Shown here piece by piece: positions 28,345 through 37,656 of a DNA stretch of 64,000 nt. The translations under genes were made by a program, and so were the position numbers. Under the pieces are notes generated by a model. It saw nothing but the letters and a program-made list of their open reading frames with translations. It ran no database searches and had not been told where the DNA came from. Numbering within the stretch: the first letter of the stretch is position 1; the number at the start of each line of letters is the position of its first letter. Source of the stretch: an uncultured Clostridia bacterium (GTDB taxonomy: Bacteria > Bacillota > Clostridia > Christensenellales > UBA1242); the NCBI GenBank assembly GCA_944350265.1, contig CALVOG010000004.1:1-64000 (forward strand), in the 5' to 3' direction.

Positions 28345-28535
28345 TGAATTCGACATCCGCGGGCGGTGAATAGAGTAACCAGCCTTCAGTTTAAACGATA
28401 AAGTTTAACACGCGACACATTAGAAAGTGTATGATTGCGATGTAGTCAAAACCGAAGGTAACACCGCTAAATGTCATTCTGAGCAAGGAGCGGTAGCGAC
28501 GCCAGCGAAGAATCTCATCGTAGCACTACTTACAA
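28345..28535. repeat. Dispersed intergenic composite repeat, copy 6
   Basis: Starts GAATTCGACATCCGCGGGCG, includes AACACGCGACACATTAGAAA, then the inverted module TGTCATTCTGAGCAAGGAGC. The TTCGACA here is a variant of the repeat core TTAGACA and should not be counted as a 0A box. Confidence 0.75.
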
Positions 28536-28591
28536 AATCCTGTCACTTAGCTTGTTTTGGTGAAAATTAGTGGAATATTTATGTTAAACGC

Positions 28592-28619
28592 TTGACAAAT
28601 TGGGTTTTAGTGTGATAAT
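28592..28619 (+). promoter_or_regulatory. rplU operon promoter
   Basis: TTGACA (28592-28597), 16-bp spacer, GATAAT (28614-28619). Confidence 0.75.
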
Positions 28620-28625
28620 ATAAGG

Positions 28626-28782
28626 ATGTGTAAATTTGCGATTTTGCAATTTTCGCATTTCCGCTTGTGTCGGGTTTTAGAAGTGTGGGTGCTTCTTGGG
28701 TGCGATTTTTAGAGTTTCTTTGATTTTGCCCATTGCACTTGCCACCTAGGATGACAGCGAGTTTAAGACAGGAGGTTTAGAG
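28626..28782 (+). promoter_or_regulatory. Putative L21 leader (rplU 5' UTR)
   Basis: About 157 nt between the promoter and the rplU ATG with no ORF. Firmicutes rplU operons commonly carry an L21 leader RNA bound by the ribosomal protein. Position and length fit; I did not verify the Rfam structure. AGGAGGTTTAGAG is the Shine-Dalgarno region. Confidence 0.5.
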
Positions 28783-29091
28783 ATGTTTGCTATTGTTCAA
28801 ACTGGTGGAAAGCAATATAACGTTACCGAAGGCGATGTTATCAAAGTGGAAAAATTGCCTAACGCTGTTGGCGAAAAGGTTAATTTGGAAGTTTTGCTTG
28901 TGTCTAATGGTGACAAAACTGTTGCGGGAACACCAACCGTTAAGGGTGCAGAAGTGAATGCTGAAATTCTTTCACACGGCAAAGGCGACAAGATTGTTGT
29001 TTTCAAATATAAGCCTAAGAAGAACGAAAGAAAGAAGCAAGGTCACAGACAACCTTGGACCGAACTTAAAATCCTTTCAATTAAGATGTAA
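28783..29091 (+). CDS. rplU: 50S ribosomal protein L21
   Basis: 102-residue bL21 with the canonical start [14 protein letters not shown] and the C-terminal [18 protein letters not shown]. First gene of the classic rplU-prp-rpmA operon, probably feedback controlled through its leader. Confidence 0.98.
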   Translation: MFAIVQTGGKQYNVTEGDVIKVEKLPNAVGEKVNLEVLLVSNGDKTVAGTPTVKGAEVNAEILSHGKGDKIVVFKYKPKKNERKKQGHRQPWTELKILSIKM

Positions 29092-29094
29092 GTT

Positions 29095-29421
29095 ATGACG
29101 AAGGTTGTGATTTTTAAGTCGAAAAGCCATATCTTGGGTTTTGAAATCTCGGGGCATTCGGGCTATGCCGAAGAGGGGAGCGACATTGTTTGCAGTGCGA
29201 TTTCGTCAATCAGCCAAATGGTGGTTGTTGGAATTAAAGATGTCCTAAAAATCGGCGCTTTTGTGGAAATTTCGAATGGGTATTTGAAACTTAACCTTTC
29301 GCAAAAAGACGCTGAAAATGAAAGCGTATCCGTTCTTCTTAAAGCGTTCGAAAAGTCGGCGCGAGGTATTGTTAAAGAGTATGGCAACTATGTTAAAATG
29401 GAGGTAAAAAATGTTTTTTAA
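29095..29421 (+). CDS. prp: Ribosomal-processing cysteine protease Prp
   Basis: Removes the N-terminal extension of L27. 108 residues with the catalytic pair in [18 protein letters not shown] (His then Cys). It lies between rplU and rpmA as in other Firmicutes, 3 nt after rplU, and overlaps the rpmA start by 11 bp. Confidence 0.95.
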   Translation: MTKVVIFKSKSHILGFEISGHSGYAEEGSDIVCSAISSISQMVVVGIKDVLKIGAFVEISNGYLKLNLSQKDAENESVSVLLKAFEKSARGIVKEYGNYVKMEVKNVF

Positions 29422-29677
29422 TATTCAACTTTTTGCCCATAAAAAAGGTGGCGGAAGCACCAAAAACGGCAGGGATTCGCAAGCAAAACGTCTTGGCGTG
29501 AAGGTTTATGCTGGGCAAAGCGTAACGGCTGGCTCAATCATCGTTCGTCAACGCGGAACGGCAATCTATCCAGGTGCAAACGTTGGTCTTGGAAGAGATT
29601 ACACTCTTTTTGCTCTCAAAGACGGCAAAGTGTCGTTTGGTGAGCATAACGGCAAAAAAATAGTTTCTGTAAATTAA
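29411..29677 (+). CDS. rpmA: 50S ribosomal protein L27 with cleavable N-terminal extension
   Basis: 88-residue bL27. It begins [20 protein letters not shown]: the first eight residues are the Prp-cleaved extension, and mature L27 starts AHKKGG. GGAGGT at 29400-29405 is the Shine-Dalgarno sequence, inside prp. The stop codon overlaps the terminator stem. Confidence 0.98.
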   Translation: MFFNIQLFAHKKGGGSTKNGRDSQAKRLGVKVYAGQSVTAGSIIVRQRGTAIYPGANVGLGRDYTLFALKDGKVSFGEHNGKKIVSVN

Positions 29678-29697
29678 GAGCCTTTGGCTCTTTTTTG
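29676..29697 (+). terminator. rplU operon terminator
   Basis: AAGAGCC (29676-29682), TTT loop, GGCTCTT (29686-29692), then a T run. Confidence 0.85.
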
Positions 29698-29747
29698 TTT
29701 TTTATAGGAATTTTTAAGCGAAGTGCGGATTTTGAATGGAGATTTTT

Positions 29748-30572
29748 GTGAATTACATAAAGGAAAATGACAGAATTTTAATTTGTGATAAAAGCGATTT
29801 TAACATTGACGACACACTTTTATGCGGGCAAATTTTTTCCTATCAAAAAACTTTAGAGGGCTATGACGTTTTTTCAAAAGATAAACGTGCAATTGTGATA
29901 AAAAAGGAAAATGGTTATGAAATCATAACCAAAGACGTTGACTATTTTGAAAATTTTTTCGATTTAAAAACCGACTATGCGAGCATAAAAAGAGAGTTAG
30001 AAAAACATCCAATTCTTAAAAAACCGATAGCCTATGGCGGTGGGATAAGAATTTTGAGGCAAGACCTTTTTGAAACGCTTTTGAGTTTTATAATTTCCGC
30101 AAACAACAACATAAAGCGCATCCAACTCATTCTAAATCGCCTTAGAGAGAGTTTGGGTGAAAATATGGGCGACTTCCACGCTTTTCCAACGCGCGAAAGG
30201 CTGATTGCCAAGGATGTTGACTTCTTTAAGGCAATCGGGGCGGGATATCGGGCGGACTACCTCTATAAAGTTCTCCGTGAGGTGGACGAGGAAAAACTTA
30301 AACGCTTAAACGCCTTGCCAACTGACGCACTGAGAAAGGAACTTATCGCGCTCAGCGGGGTGGGACCAAAGGTGGCGGACTGCGTTCTACTTTTTGGCTA
30401 CGGCAGAAAGGACGTTTTCCCGGTTGACACGTGGATTGCGAAGATGTATGCTAAATTCTATCAGCCACTTTCGAACCGCGAAGAGATAAGACGGCGCCTA
30501 ACAAGTGAATTTGGGGAACTTGCGGGCTATGCACAGCAATATTTATTCTACTACATGCGAGAAGGCGGTTGA
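29748..30572 (+). CDS. OGG1-like 8-oxoguanine DNA glycosylase/lyase
   Basis: HhH-GPD glycosylase for base-excision repair. 274 residues from GTG 29748, which has TGGAG upstream; the ATG at 29736 has no Shine-Dalgarno sequence. Hallmarks are SFIISANNNIKRI, the hairpin plus catalytic Lys in LSGVGPKVADC, and catalytic Asp in VFPVDTWIAKMY, matching the Lys249/Asp268 pair of human OGG1. No iron-sulfur cluster cysteines follow. The C-terminus runs into an array of 0A-like boxes. Confidence 0.88.
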   Translation: MNYIKENDRILICDKSDFNIDDTLLCGQIFSYQKTLEGYDVFSKDKRAIVIKKENGYEIITKDVDYFENFFDLKTDYASIKRELEKHPILKKPIAYGGGIRILRQDLFETLLSFIISANNNIKRIQLILNRLRESLGENMGDFHAFPTRERLIAKDVDFFKAIGAGYRADYLYKVLREVDEEKLKRLNALPTDALRKELIALSGVGPKVADCVLLFGYGRKDVFPVDTWIAKMYAKFYQPLSNREEIRRRLTSEFGELAGYAQQYLFYYMREGG

Positions 30573-30612
30573 CGTTTTGCTTGCGGTGAGAGTAAACATT
30601 TTGCGGTGCAAA

Positions 30613-30773
30613 TTCGACAAAAAGTGCAGTTGTTTTACAAAAAATATGATGAGTGTTCGACAAAATGTGCAGTTGTTTTATAAAAAAAATATGATGAACG
30701 TTCGACAAAATGCGTTGTGAATTCGACAAAAATGTGGAGTTGATTTGACAAAAAACACGACGAATATTCGACA
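30613..30773 (+). promoter_or_regulatory. Array of Spo0A-like boxes in 43-45 bp degenerate tandem repeats
   Basis: TTCGACA at 30613, 30656, 30701, 30722 and 30767, plus TTTGACA at 30744. Spacings are 43, 45, 21 and 45 bp, with the TTTGACA 22 bp after the fourth. Units share TTCGACAAAATGTGCAG and GATGA pieces. The array ends 38 bp upstream of the -35 box of the lipoprotein gene at 30862. Confidence 0.6.
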
Positions 30774-30811
30774 AAAATGTGAATAAAAATACAAAATTGC
30801 CAAAAATAGTA

Positions 30812-30840
30812 TTGAAAATTGGCTAGATAAGTGGTATAAT
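30812..30840 (+). promoter_or_regulatory. Promoter of the small lipoprotein gene
   Basis: TTGAAA (30812-30817), 17-bp spacer, TATAAT (30835-30840), then AAAGGAGGGGGT before the ATG. Confidence 0.8.
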
Positions 30841-30861
30841 AAGGGTGAAAAAGGAGGGGGT

Positions 30862-31197
30862 ATGAACAAAAAACTCAAGGCAAGAGTTTTTGTGGCAATT
30901 CTTGGGCTGGCATTGATTTCGGGTCCGATGTTTGTTGCGTGCAAGAATACCTCCAACGAAAAAGTTGCTGGCGCGGTTGAAATTAATATGGCTACGCATA
31001 AAAATGACGAGGTGAAATTGCAAGAAAACTATGCGCGAGGAAATATTCACGTAAACGAGAAAGAAATGAAGTTGCAAGCGCCTGTCCGCGCAAGAGAAAT
31101 CCGCGAGCGAGTTGGTGACTTAGCGAAAATGCAAGAAATTCGTGCTAATCGTGCTAATATTGAAAGTAAAATACATATGCTGGAACGAGAGAGATAA
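30862..31197 (+). CDS. Small putative lipoprotein
   Basis: 111 residues. The N-terminus is a signal peptide ending in a lipobox-like FVAC (Cys27), followed by a charged, mostly helical tail (RAREIRERVGDLAKMQEIRA). I do not recognise a family. The strong promoter and Shine-Dalgarno sequence and the upstream array of 0A-like boxes suggest it is a regulated cell-surface protein, perhaps linked to sporulation entry. A GGCGCAC/GTGCGCC hairpin follows at 31211-31237. Confidence 0.6.
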   Translation: MNKKLKARVFVAILGLALISGPMFVACKNTSNEKVAGAVEINMATHKNDEVKLQENYARGNIHVNEKEMKLQAPVRAREIRERVGDLAKMQEIRANRANIESKIHMLERER

Positions 31198-31313
31198 GTG
31201 TGCTATTTTAGGCGCACTCGGGCGGTTCTGGTGCGCCATAAAATATATGAATGCTTGATGTCTATGCTGGAAATTGCTTAGAAAAGCATTAAAGAATTAA
31301 GGAGGGATATTTT

Positions 31314-32492
31314 ATGGACGAGAAAAAGAAGAAGATTTTAAAGGGAGTTGGAATTGGCGTTTTGGCACTTGCCGTTGTTGGCACCGCGATCGGAATTGGA
31401 TTTAGCGTTTCCAACAAAGAGAAAGAACCGGATGAGCCGATTATAAATAAGCCAATAGAGCCGGACACTCCTGTTAAGCCAGAACCAAAGCCTGAGCCAG
31501 AACCAACACCAGAACCAGAGCCGACACCAGAACCAGAGCCTGAGCCGGAGCCAACACCTAAGCCAGAACCGGAGCCTGAACCTACGCCGGAACCTGAACC
31601 AGAGCCGGAACCTGAGCCAGTGCAAGATAGAGAAGATATGATTTTCTTTGACGACACCGGCGAACTCAATGTCAAAGGGTTTCACGAGGCGTTAATGGAG
31701 ATTGTTGAAAATTTTAAAAATAGAGGCGTGATTACAATCCAAGAGCAATTCATTGACCGATTATATAAAGACTATGATATGCTTGCTGTAAATTGGAACC
31801 AAGATGAAAAACAAGTGCAGATATATTTTGACGGCGAATTAATCAGTAAACGACAAAAAAACGAAAGAGAATTTTTGGTTTTAACCTTAGACGAGATTGA
31901 TATTAAAGCCAAAGAACACGAAAATAGTTTGCAAAAATTTATTGACAATTCTTTTGAGAAGAATATAATACCAACTTATGCTGAACACGAAATATTTTAC
32001 ACCTATAGCAAAAATGACGTTAGGCGGATGGATTCCTATCAAAAGGCATATGATATGGCAGTATATCGTATGGAGCAAGAACTTGGTAAAAACGAAACTG
32101 TTATTGCAAGTTTTTTAAAAGAAAAGGATGAGGCCCCAGCAGTAGATAACTTGGGGAATAATATTAAATATCAAACAAGTTTTCTTGTTCTAAATGAAAA
32201 GACGAATGAACTAAAAGAGGTGCCAATCTACATTCAATCTTCCTCAGTGTTAGGTGGAGGTAGTGATAAGAACTTGGAAGATAGTCCGCTGGAAGGTAGT
32301 AAGTATGTTAAGGTATATGCAGATAAGCGCAATGTAAAAAATATTTGTGAAATTGACCCTGAATATCTTTACGAAGTGGATGGAAACAAAGTCAGTCTGT
32401 TAAGTGCCGAAAGCGATGAAGAAATGCTTTACACCGATAATGTTAAGGGCTACACAGCCTATCTACCGAAGGATATCTCCAGAGAGTTATAG
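31314..32492 (+). CDS. Membrane-anchored protein with Pro-Glu-Pro linker
   Basis: 392 residues. A short basic N-terminus, one membrane helix (about 9-30), then a roughly 45-residue PEP/PTP repeat linker (about 50-102) and a C-terminal domain of about 290 residues with mixed alpha/beta character. The linker looks like a wall-spanning stalk with the domain outside the cell. No family recognised. GGAGGGATATTTT is the Shine-Dalgarno region. The repetitive linker DNA could vary in length by slippage. Confidence 0.65.
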   Translation: MDEKKKKILKGVGIGVLALAVVGTAIGIGFSVSNKEKEPDEPIINKPIEPDTPVKPEPKPEPEPTPEPEPTPEPEPEPEPTPKPEPEPEPTPEPEPEPEPEPVQDREDMIFFDDTGELNVKGFHEALMEIVENFKNRGVITIQEQFIDRLYKDYDMLAVNWNQDEKQVQIYFDGELISKRQKNEREFLVLTLDEIDIKAKEHENSLQKFIDNSFEKNIIPTYAEHEIFYTYSKNDVRRMDSYQKAYDMAVYRMEQELGKNETVIASFLKEKDEAPAVDNLGNNIKYQTSFLVLNEKTNELKEVPIYIQSSSVLGGGSDKNLEDSPLEGSKYVKVYADKRNVKNICEIDPEYLYEVDGNKVSLLSAESDEEMLYTDNVKGYTAYLPKDISREL

Positions 32493-32499
32493 AAAAATA

Positions 32500-32535
32500 A
32501 AATAACAAGGTTAAATTCCTTGTTATTTTTATTAG
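32500..32535 (+). terminator. Terminator after the PEP-linker gene
   Basis: AAAATAACAAGG (32500-32511), 7-nt loop, CCTTGTTATTTT (32519-32530), T run: 12-bp perfect stem. It overlaps the -35 element of the next gene. Confidence 0.85.
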
Positions 32536-32550
32536 TTATGTGATATAATA
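32521..32550 (+). promoter_or_regulatory. Leaderless promoter overlapping a terminator
   Basis: TTGTTA (32521-32526), 18-bp spacer, extended -10 TGATATAAT with TATAAT at 32545-32550. The -10 box ends 5 nt before the ATG at 32556. The -35 box is inside the descending stem of the upstream terminator. Confidence 0.65.
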
Positions 32551-32555
32551 AACTT

Positions 32556-34646
32556 ATGAAGAAAAATCACAAAATCTTAACCGTTTTTTTGTGTTTAGTT
32601 ATGTTTTTCATAGCGGGTTGTGGTGACGGCGGTTTTGGCGCTGGCACCGAGGGCTCGCCAGTTAATCTTGACGGCGTTAAGGTTATGCGTAAGCCCGCTG
32701 AATATTCCATAAGTGAAATTGTCGGTGAAGAAAACTCCGAATATTTTTATAATTTATTTTCTAAGCAAATTTTGAAGATTTTGTATTTAACATATTCCTA
32801 TGGTGTGGAAGGTGATGCACTAAAAGATAGAATTATATCAAACACGAAATTGGAAGAAATATTTAGCGATAATGCTAGTGCTGATAGGTTCTTTTATTAT
32901 GACTCAATTAGGTATAGCATAGAAAGTATCGAAGTGAATGAAGTTGATGGACAGTTGGAGATTGTATTAAACACAAATTCCGCTTGGAACTTTGGGTTTG
33001 ATAATTATTATAGTTTAGAAAGTGCTAGTGAATATCCAACTTTGGCGCTTGTAAATAATACAATCGCATATTATGATGTTACATATAATGATGACGGCAA
33101 TGGGAAATTGAATATTATTGCTAAGTATACCACCTATACCGACGATATTTACGGCACGCCAGGAGACTACTCTTCCTTCTATTTTGGCGAGGACTTTGTG
33201 GAAAATAACATCACAATGTTTGGTATGTCGCCATATTACCAACAGTATGTTTTGGGCGAGGAGGTGAGCGTTTACAATTCCTACCAAGACGCGCTGGAAT
33301 ACGTGACCTATCTCTTTGTTTTGGGCTATGATTATATTGACGAAAACGGCGCTCAAACGGAGGATGCGGATTACTTCAACCTCCAAATCGACCACACCTT
33401 AACTGACACTGAGGTAGACCTTAATGTGCCAGAAATCACTGTTGCGCGCACGCCAAACGGCACCACAAACGCCACGATAAGCGAGGCACTTGACGAGATT
33501 AAGGCGCGCTATGACACGCTTGGCACCTATATCGGGCTGACCAACGAAAACAAAGAGCAAATTGTGCGATTTATTTTGGACTACGTGATTGGGCTTGACG
33601 GCGAAACAGGCGACTATGATTTCGACCTCACTTTCCTAATTGACGGCGGTGGGAACACGCCAGTTGTGGATAGCACGCGAACGAGAAGGGTGAGCATTAA
33701 CCGCGACTATCAAAATGTTGTCACAAATATCGTCAACGTTGCGTGCAGTCAGGTGAGAATCGGCGGTTCGCAAAGCGAGGGTGAGGTGTTTATCGACACG
33801 GCGTATCCAATAAGCGAGGTGGTGGACTATAAGAATGACTACTTCTTCACGCAGTGGTATGACGAGAACGGCAACACCAGCGACGAGAATATTTTGGGGC
33901 ACGTGGAATCCGCTGAATACCAAGCAATGTGCCTTATCTTGCCGGAAGCGGAAGTCGGCTCGAATTTGACGGACGTGGCGCTTTGCTTTGAGTATTTCGA
34001 CGACGGGCAAAACCCAGACAGCGAACTTGTATACGACAAGGCGAATGGGCTGACAATCAATGTTGGCATAAACTACTATGACAGCACTTCGGGCGAAATT
34101 GTCACCTCAACGGCGCAAAAAAGGGTGAAGTATGGCAGGTTGATGGCGGATGCGGACTATCACGCGGGTATCGACCCTGATATTCGTAACGTTTACTTCA
34201 CCACGGGCGACGACGTCACCTCAACAAACCCAGACAAGTGCGTTTTTAAGCAAATTGAACCAATTCCTCTCAATATGCAGTTCAATAATAACATCTACGA
34301 CGGCGTTTTGAATGCCGAACTTAACGGCGAAAAGGTTAATGACTATGAGTATGTGATGAAGATTGACGGCAGTTCGCAAGTGAGAAAATATTACCAAATG
34401 AATGAGTCCTCTTCCTATGGGCAGTATGCCACTTTCAACCCGTCAATGTTCGAGGGTGAGACCGACTACGTGGAGATTTTCTTCGACGTTGTTAAGGATA
34501 AGGATTCGCTCGCTCTCAACAAAAACTATAACTTTAAGGTTGGAATTGTGCGGGTGCTGACCGATTCCTATCTTATGAAAACAAACAGTTTGGCGGTGAG
34601 GTCGTCTCTTAATGATGTCGATGTTGCCAAAAGGACGGAAATTTAG
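32556..34646 (+). CDS. Large putative lipoprotein
   Basis: 696 residues with a signal peptide and lipobox FFIAGC (Cys near 22), then Gly-rich residues. The exported part is Tyr/Asp/Asn-rich with no recognised domain. The first ~570 nt is much more AT-rich than the remainder, which starts near 33130 and uses GC-ending codons, suggesting a mosaic origin. No Shine-Dalgarno sequence; transcription should start at the ATG. Probably an outer-face surface lipoprotein; function unknown. Confidence 0.7.
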   Translation: MKKNHKILTVFLCLVMFFIAGCGDGGFGAGTEGSPVNLDGVKVMRKPAEYSISEIVGEENSEYFYNLFSKQILKILYLTYSYGVEGDALKDRIISNTKLEEIFSDNASADRFFYYDSIRYSIESIEVNEVDGQLEIVLNTNSAWNFGFDNYYSLESASEYPTLALVNNTIAYYDVTYNDDGNGKLNIIAKYTTYTDDIYGTPGDYSSFYFGEDFVENNITMFGMSPYYQQYVLGEEVSVYNSYQDALEYVTYLFVLGYDYIDENGAQTEDADYFNLQIDHTLTDTEVDLNVPEITVARTPNGTTNATISEALDEIKARYDTLGTYIGLTNENKEQIVRFILDYVIGLDGETGDYDFDLTFLIDGGGNTPVVDSTRTRRVSINRDYQNVVTNIVNVACSQVRIGGSQSEGEVFIDTAYPISEVVDYKNDYFFTQWYDENGNTSDENILGHVESAEYQAMCLILPEAEVGSNLTDVALCFEYFDDGQNPDSELVYDKANGLTINVGINYYDSTSGEIVTSTAQKRVKYGRLMADADYHAGIDPDIRNVYFTTGDDVTSTNPDKCVFKQIEPIPLNMQFNNNIYDGVLNAELNGEKVNDYEYVMKIDGSSQVRKYYQMNESSSYGQYATFNPSMFEGETDYVEIFFDVVKDKDSLALNKNYNFKVGIVRVLTDSYLMKTNSLAVRSSLNDVDVAKRTEI

Positions 34647-34975
34647 CCTAACTCATAAAATCTAGGCGAGACGATGTTGCTTAACTAAAGGATAGCAAAT
34701 AAGAAACGCAGGGTAGTTATTTGTCATTCTGAGCGGAGCGAAGAATCTCGTCGTAGAACGGCTTTCAAAAACAAGAGTGACACAGCGTGGTTGCAATATA
34801 GCCCTTACCGCAAGGAGATACCATTAAATGTCATTCTGAGCGGAGCGAAGAATCTCGTCGTAGCACTAGCCCGCGGATGTCAAATACATCCACATTTTGC
34901 GTAAGTTTAATTCATACTCTCTTTCGTTAGAAAAATAGGGTTAAACTCAAAACACTTCACCCATCCAACCGCGGT
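34647..34975. repeat. Dispersed intergenic composite repeat, inverted copies
   Basis: Two copies of CATTCTGAGCGGAGCGAAGA (near 34724 and 34831), CTTACCGCAAGGAGATACCA, and at the right end the inverted palindrome CCAACCGCGGTTGG with CATACTCTCTTTCGTTAG, matching the units at 23491 and 59449. No gene. Confidence 0.8.
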
Positions 34976-35009
34976 TGGAAAAATTTTTTGGAAATTTTGC
35001 GAAATCGTT

Positions 35010-35038
35010 TGGTAAATTGAGGGGTTTTAGATATAATA
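35010..35038 (+). promoter_or_regulatory. Adhesin promoter
   Basis: TTGGTA (35010-35015), 17-bp spacer, TATAAT (35033-35038), with AAGGAGGGTGG before the ATG at 35075. Confidence 0.75.
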
Positions 35039-35074
35039 AAAATGTAAGTTTTGAAAAAGCTAAGGAGGGTGGTT

Positions 35075-37656
35075 ATGAAAAGTGGAAGGATGAAGCGTAT
35101 TTTGCTGAGCGTTATCGCTTTCCTTTTCGTGGGTTGTTCCATCGCTGGCGGAACGGTCTTGCTCTCAAATACCTATATCAGCGATAGTAACCGGGGGGGG
35201 ATTCGACCTCTTCCGAAAATGAATTAACCAAAAATGCCCCAACAAACTCTGACCTTTGGACCAACGGACACTACGCGACCGCCTTTGACAACGAGGGCGA
35301 GGCTGGCATAGACGGCACCACCGAAGAAAAAGCCTACGAAATCCGCACGGCGGAACAACTAGCCCTTTTAGCTTACCGCATAAACACCACCTCCACAAAT
35401 TCCACATATAAATCACTCCACTATGTCCAAACCGCGGACATAGATTTATCTGCGCACTACTGGGATGCGATTGGGACATCATCCTATTATTTTCGTGGGC
35501 ATTATGACGGCGGAAACTTCACAATCTCTGGGTTATATACTCGGGCAGGATCAAGTTCAACATATAGTTTGCAAGGGCTTTTTGGATATGTAGAAGGTCA
35601 GTCAAAGATAGATAAAGCTATAATAAAAAATGTTGGAATAATTGACTCTAATATACAAGGATATGAATATGTCGGTGGAGTTGTGGGGCGTGCTAATTCT
35701 TATTCCACAATCACCAACTGCTATAACATCGGCGATGTAACTGGGGTACGGAGTGTCGGTGGAGTTGTGGGGTTTGCTGATTATTCCACAATCACAAACT
35801 GCTATAGCGCTGGCTCTGTAACTGGAGGGGGATATGTTGGCGGAGTGGTGGGATATGTTAATAATTCCACAATCACCAACTGCTATAACACCGGCACTGT
35901 AACTGGTAGGTATGATTATGTTGGCGGAGTTGTGGGGTATGCTTATTCTTCCGACATCACCAACTGCTATAACACTGGCACTGTAACTGGGAGTGGTTAT
36001 TATGTTGGCGGAGTTGTGGGGAATGCTGATTCTTCCACAGTCACCAACTGTTATAACGCCGGTGCTGTTGATGGAGATTCTTCTATAGGCGGAGTTGTGG
36101 GGTATGCTGATTCTTATTCCGACATCATCAACTGCTATTATGGTGGAAACTGCACGCTTTCGAATGGAATTGGGAGTTCTTCCTCTAACACTGGGGCGTC
36201 AAAGGATGAAAATTTAATAGCTAATGCCAAAAGTTTAAGTTGGTATCAAGATAGTTATAACTGGAATAGCAATAGTCCTTGGGATTTTGAAAATGTTTGG
36301 ACTTTTGTTGAGGGAATGAATGATGGGTATCCTGTTTTAAGAGGGTTTTCTACTAAAATTACATACAATTCGAACACACAACCTGAGGAGGTTGTGAGCG
36401 AATCTTTTTCCGTGGGGACAACCATTGTTTTGGCGGAGGCGGACTTGTTCGTGAGAGAGGGATATAGCGTTTCAAGCTGGAACACGGTGGCGGACGGGAG
36501 TGGTGTTAGTTATGCGCCGGGCGCAACCTACACTGGCTCAAGCGTCACTCTTTACGCTCAGTGGGAGGCGAAAATTATCCAAGTTAACCTCGACGAAAAC
36601 GGAGGGGCGGGCGGAACAAGCACGATATATTTGAAGTATGATAGCGGGTGGTATTCGAGTAGTTCCTGCACGAGTTCGAGTAAAATAACCTCACTGCCGT
36701 CCACGCCAACACGGACGGGGTATGAGTTTAAAGGATATAGCACCGGGCCTGACGGGAGCGGAACGCTGGCGGTGAGCGAGACGGGCGCAATTAACGTGAG
36801 TGACACCTTTTATTCGACGGACGGTTCGCGGACGTGGTATGCTGTGTGGGAGGCGAGGAATCCGGCGTATTATGACAGCGAGGGCGGATTTTGGTATGTT
36901 GAGAATGGCAAGTTGCCACAAAGCAAGGTGAGCGATAATTTGAAGAGCACGCTTTCGGGGCGGTGGTCGAGTTTGACTGATGGCTCAATCTACTATATGG
37001 GCGTTGAGGAGTTGGTGGCTGATGACTTGACGACCGACGGCGGGATGCAGTCGAAGGTGTATAACGGCGAGGAGTATGTGAAATTCAACGGCGAGTTTTA
37101 CCTTGTGGAGCCTATCAGGTGGAGGCTTGTGTATTCGTCCAGCCAGCAAGAGGGCTATGCGGTTGAGAATACCAGCGTTTTGGCAACAATGGCTGAGATT
37201 GTTTTTGTAGGTAGTTACTCTAGCGCGAAGATAGGCGTGGGCGAGGGATATTCCGCCGAGAGTGTGACAATGCTATTAAAAAATCAAGTTAGCACTGAGT
37301 TTTTGGTAAGTGAAATCCGAGAGGTGGAAATCTTCGGCACGCCTAAGGACACCACCACCGCAAGCGGGAGCGTGTTTGTGGCGTCTAGTGAAGAACTAGC
37401 AAACTTCAAAACGAACAAAAATAACACCACGGGCAGTGGAGTTAAACCGGGCAAGGTCTCGCTTAGCGACTTTGTGAAAGACTACCTCCGCGCAACGGGT
37501 CAGGGCAACTACTACTTCACCCGCGACCTTGGCGACCAGCTTAACACCATCCGTTGCCTTAACCCAGTGGGCGACCGCTCCCAAGCCAAAGCCCAACAAA
37601 CCCTCGGCGTGCAGTTTACAATTAAGGTGACGGAATACGCTTGCAAAGAGATGTGA
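35075..37656 (+). CDS. GLUG/InlB-repeat surface adhesin, frame-interrupted at a G8 tract (putatively phase-variable)
   Basis: From ATG 35075 the frame gives a signal sequence (RILLSVIAFLFVGCSIAGG) and stops at 35225-35227. One extra G in the eight-G tract at 35193-35200 would join it to the long frame ending at 37656, giving about 860 residues. That frame has DIDLSAHYWDAIG and GHYDGGNFTISGL, then six GLUG repeats (GGVVGYADSSTITNCYNTG type, 35670-36150), two InlB B-like repeats (TLYAQWEAK, TWYAVWEAR) and a C-terminal domain around EPIRWRLVYSS. No LPXTG is seen. With G8 only a 50-residue peptide is made. A pseudogene or a sequencing error are the alternatives. Confidence 0.8.
35193..35200 (+). 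other. G8 homopolymer tract (candidate slip switch)
   Basis: Eight consecutive G follow AACC, about 40 codons into the adhesin. G8 is out of frame with the repeat domain; G9 (or G6) restores it. It is the only G run of this length I noticed in this AT-rich window. Confidence 0.75.
35670..36150 (+). repeat. In-gene GLUG repeats
   Basis: Six imperfect units of about 75-80 bp, each with GGAGTTGTGGGG and ATCACCAACTGCTATAAC pieces. The DNA is similar enough for recombination to change copy number. Confidence 0.8.

Noticed and set aside
28349..28355. TTCGACA as a 0A box
   Set aside because: It is a sequence variant of the TTAGACA core of the dispersed repeat.
31289..31685. Two antisense ORFs rich in Gly-Ser or Arg/Phe/Trp
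   Set aside because: They are shadows of the PEP-repeat linker on the other strand.
34975..35187. ORF across the adhesin promoter and signal sequence
   Set aside because: Wrong frame, starts upstream of the -10 box, and the overlapping frame has the signal peptide and Shine-Dalgarno sequence.
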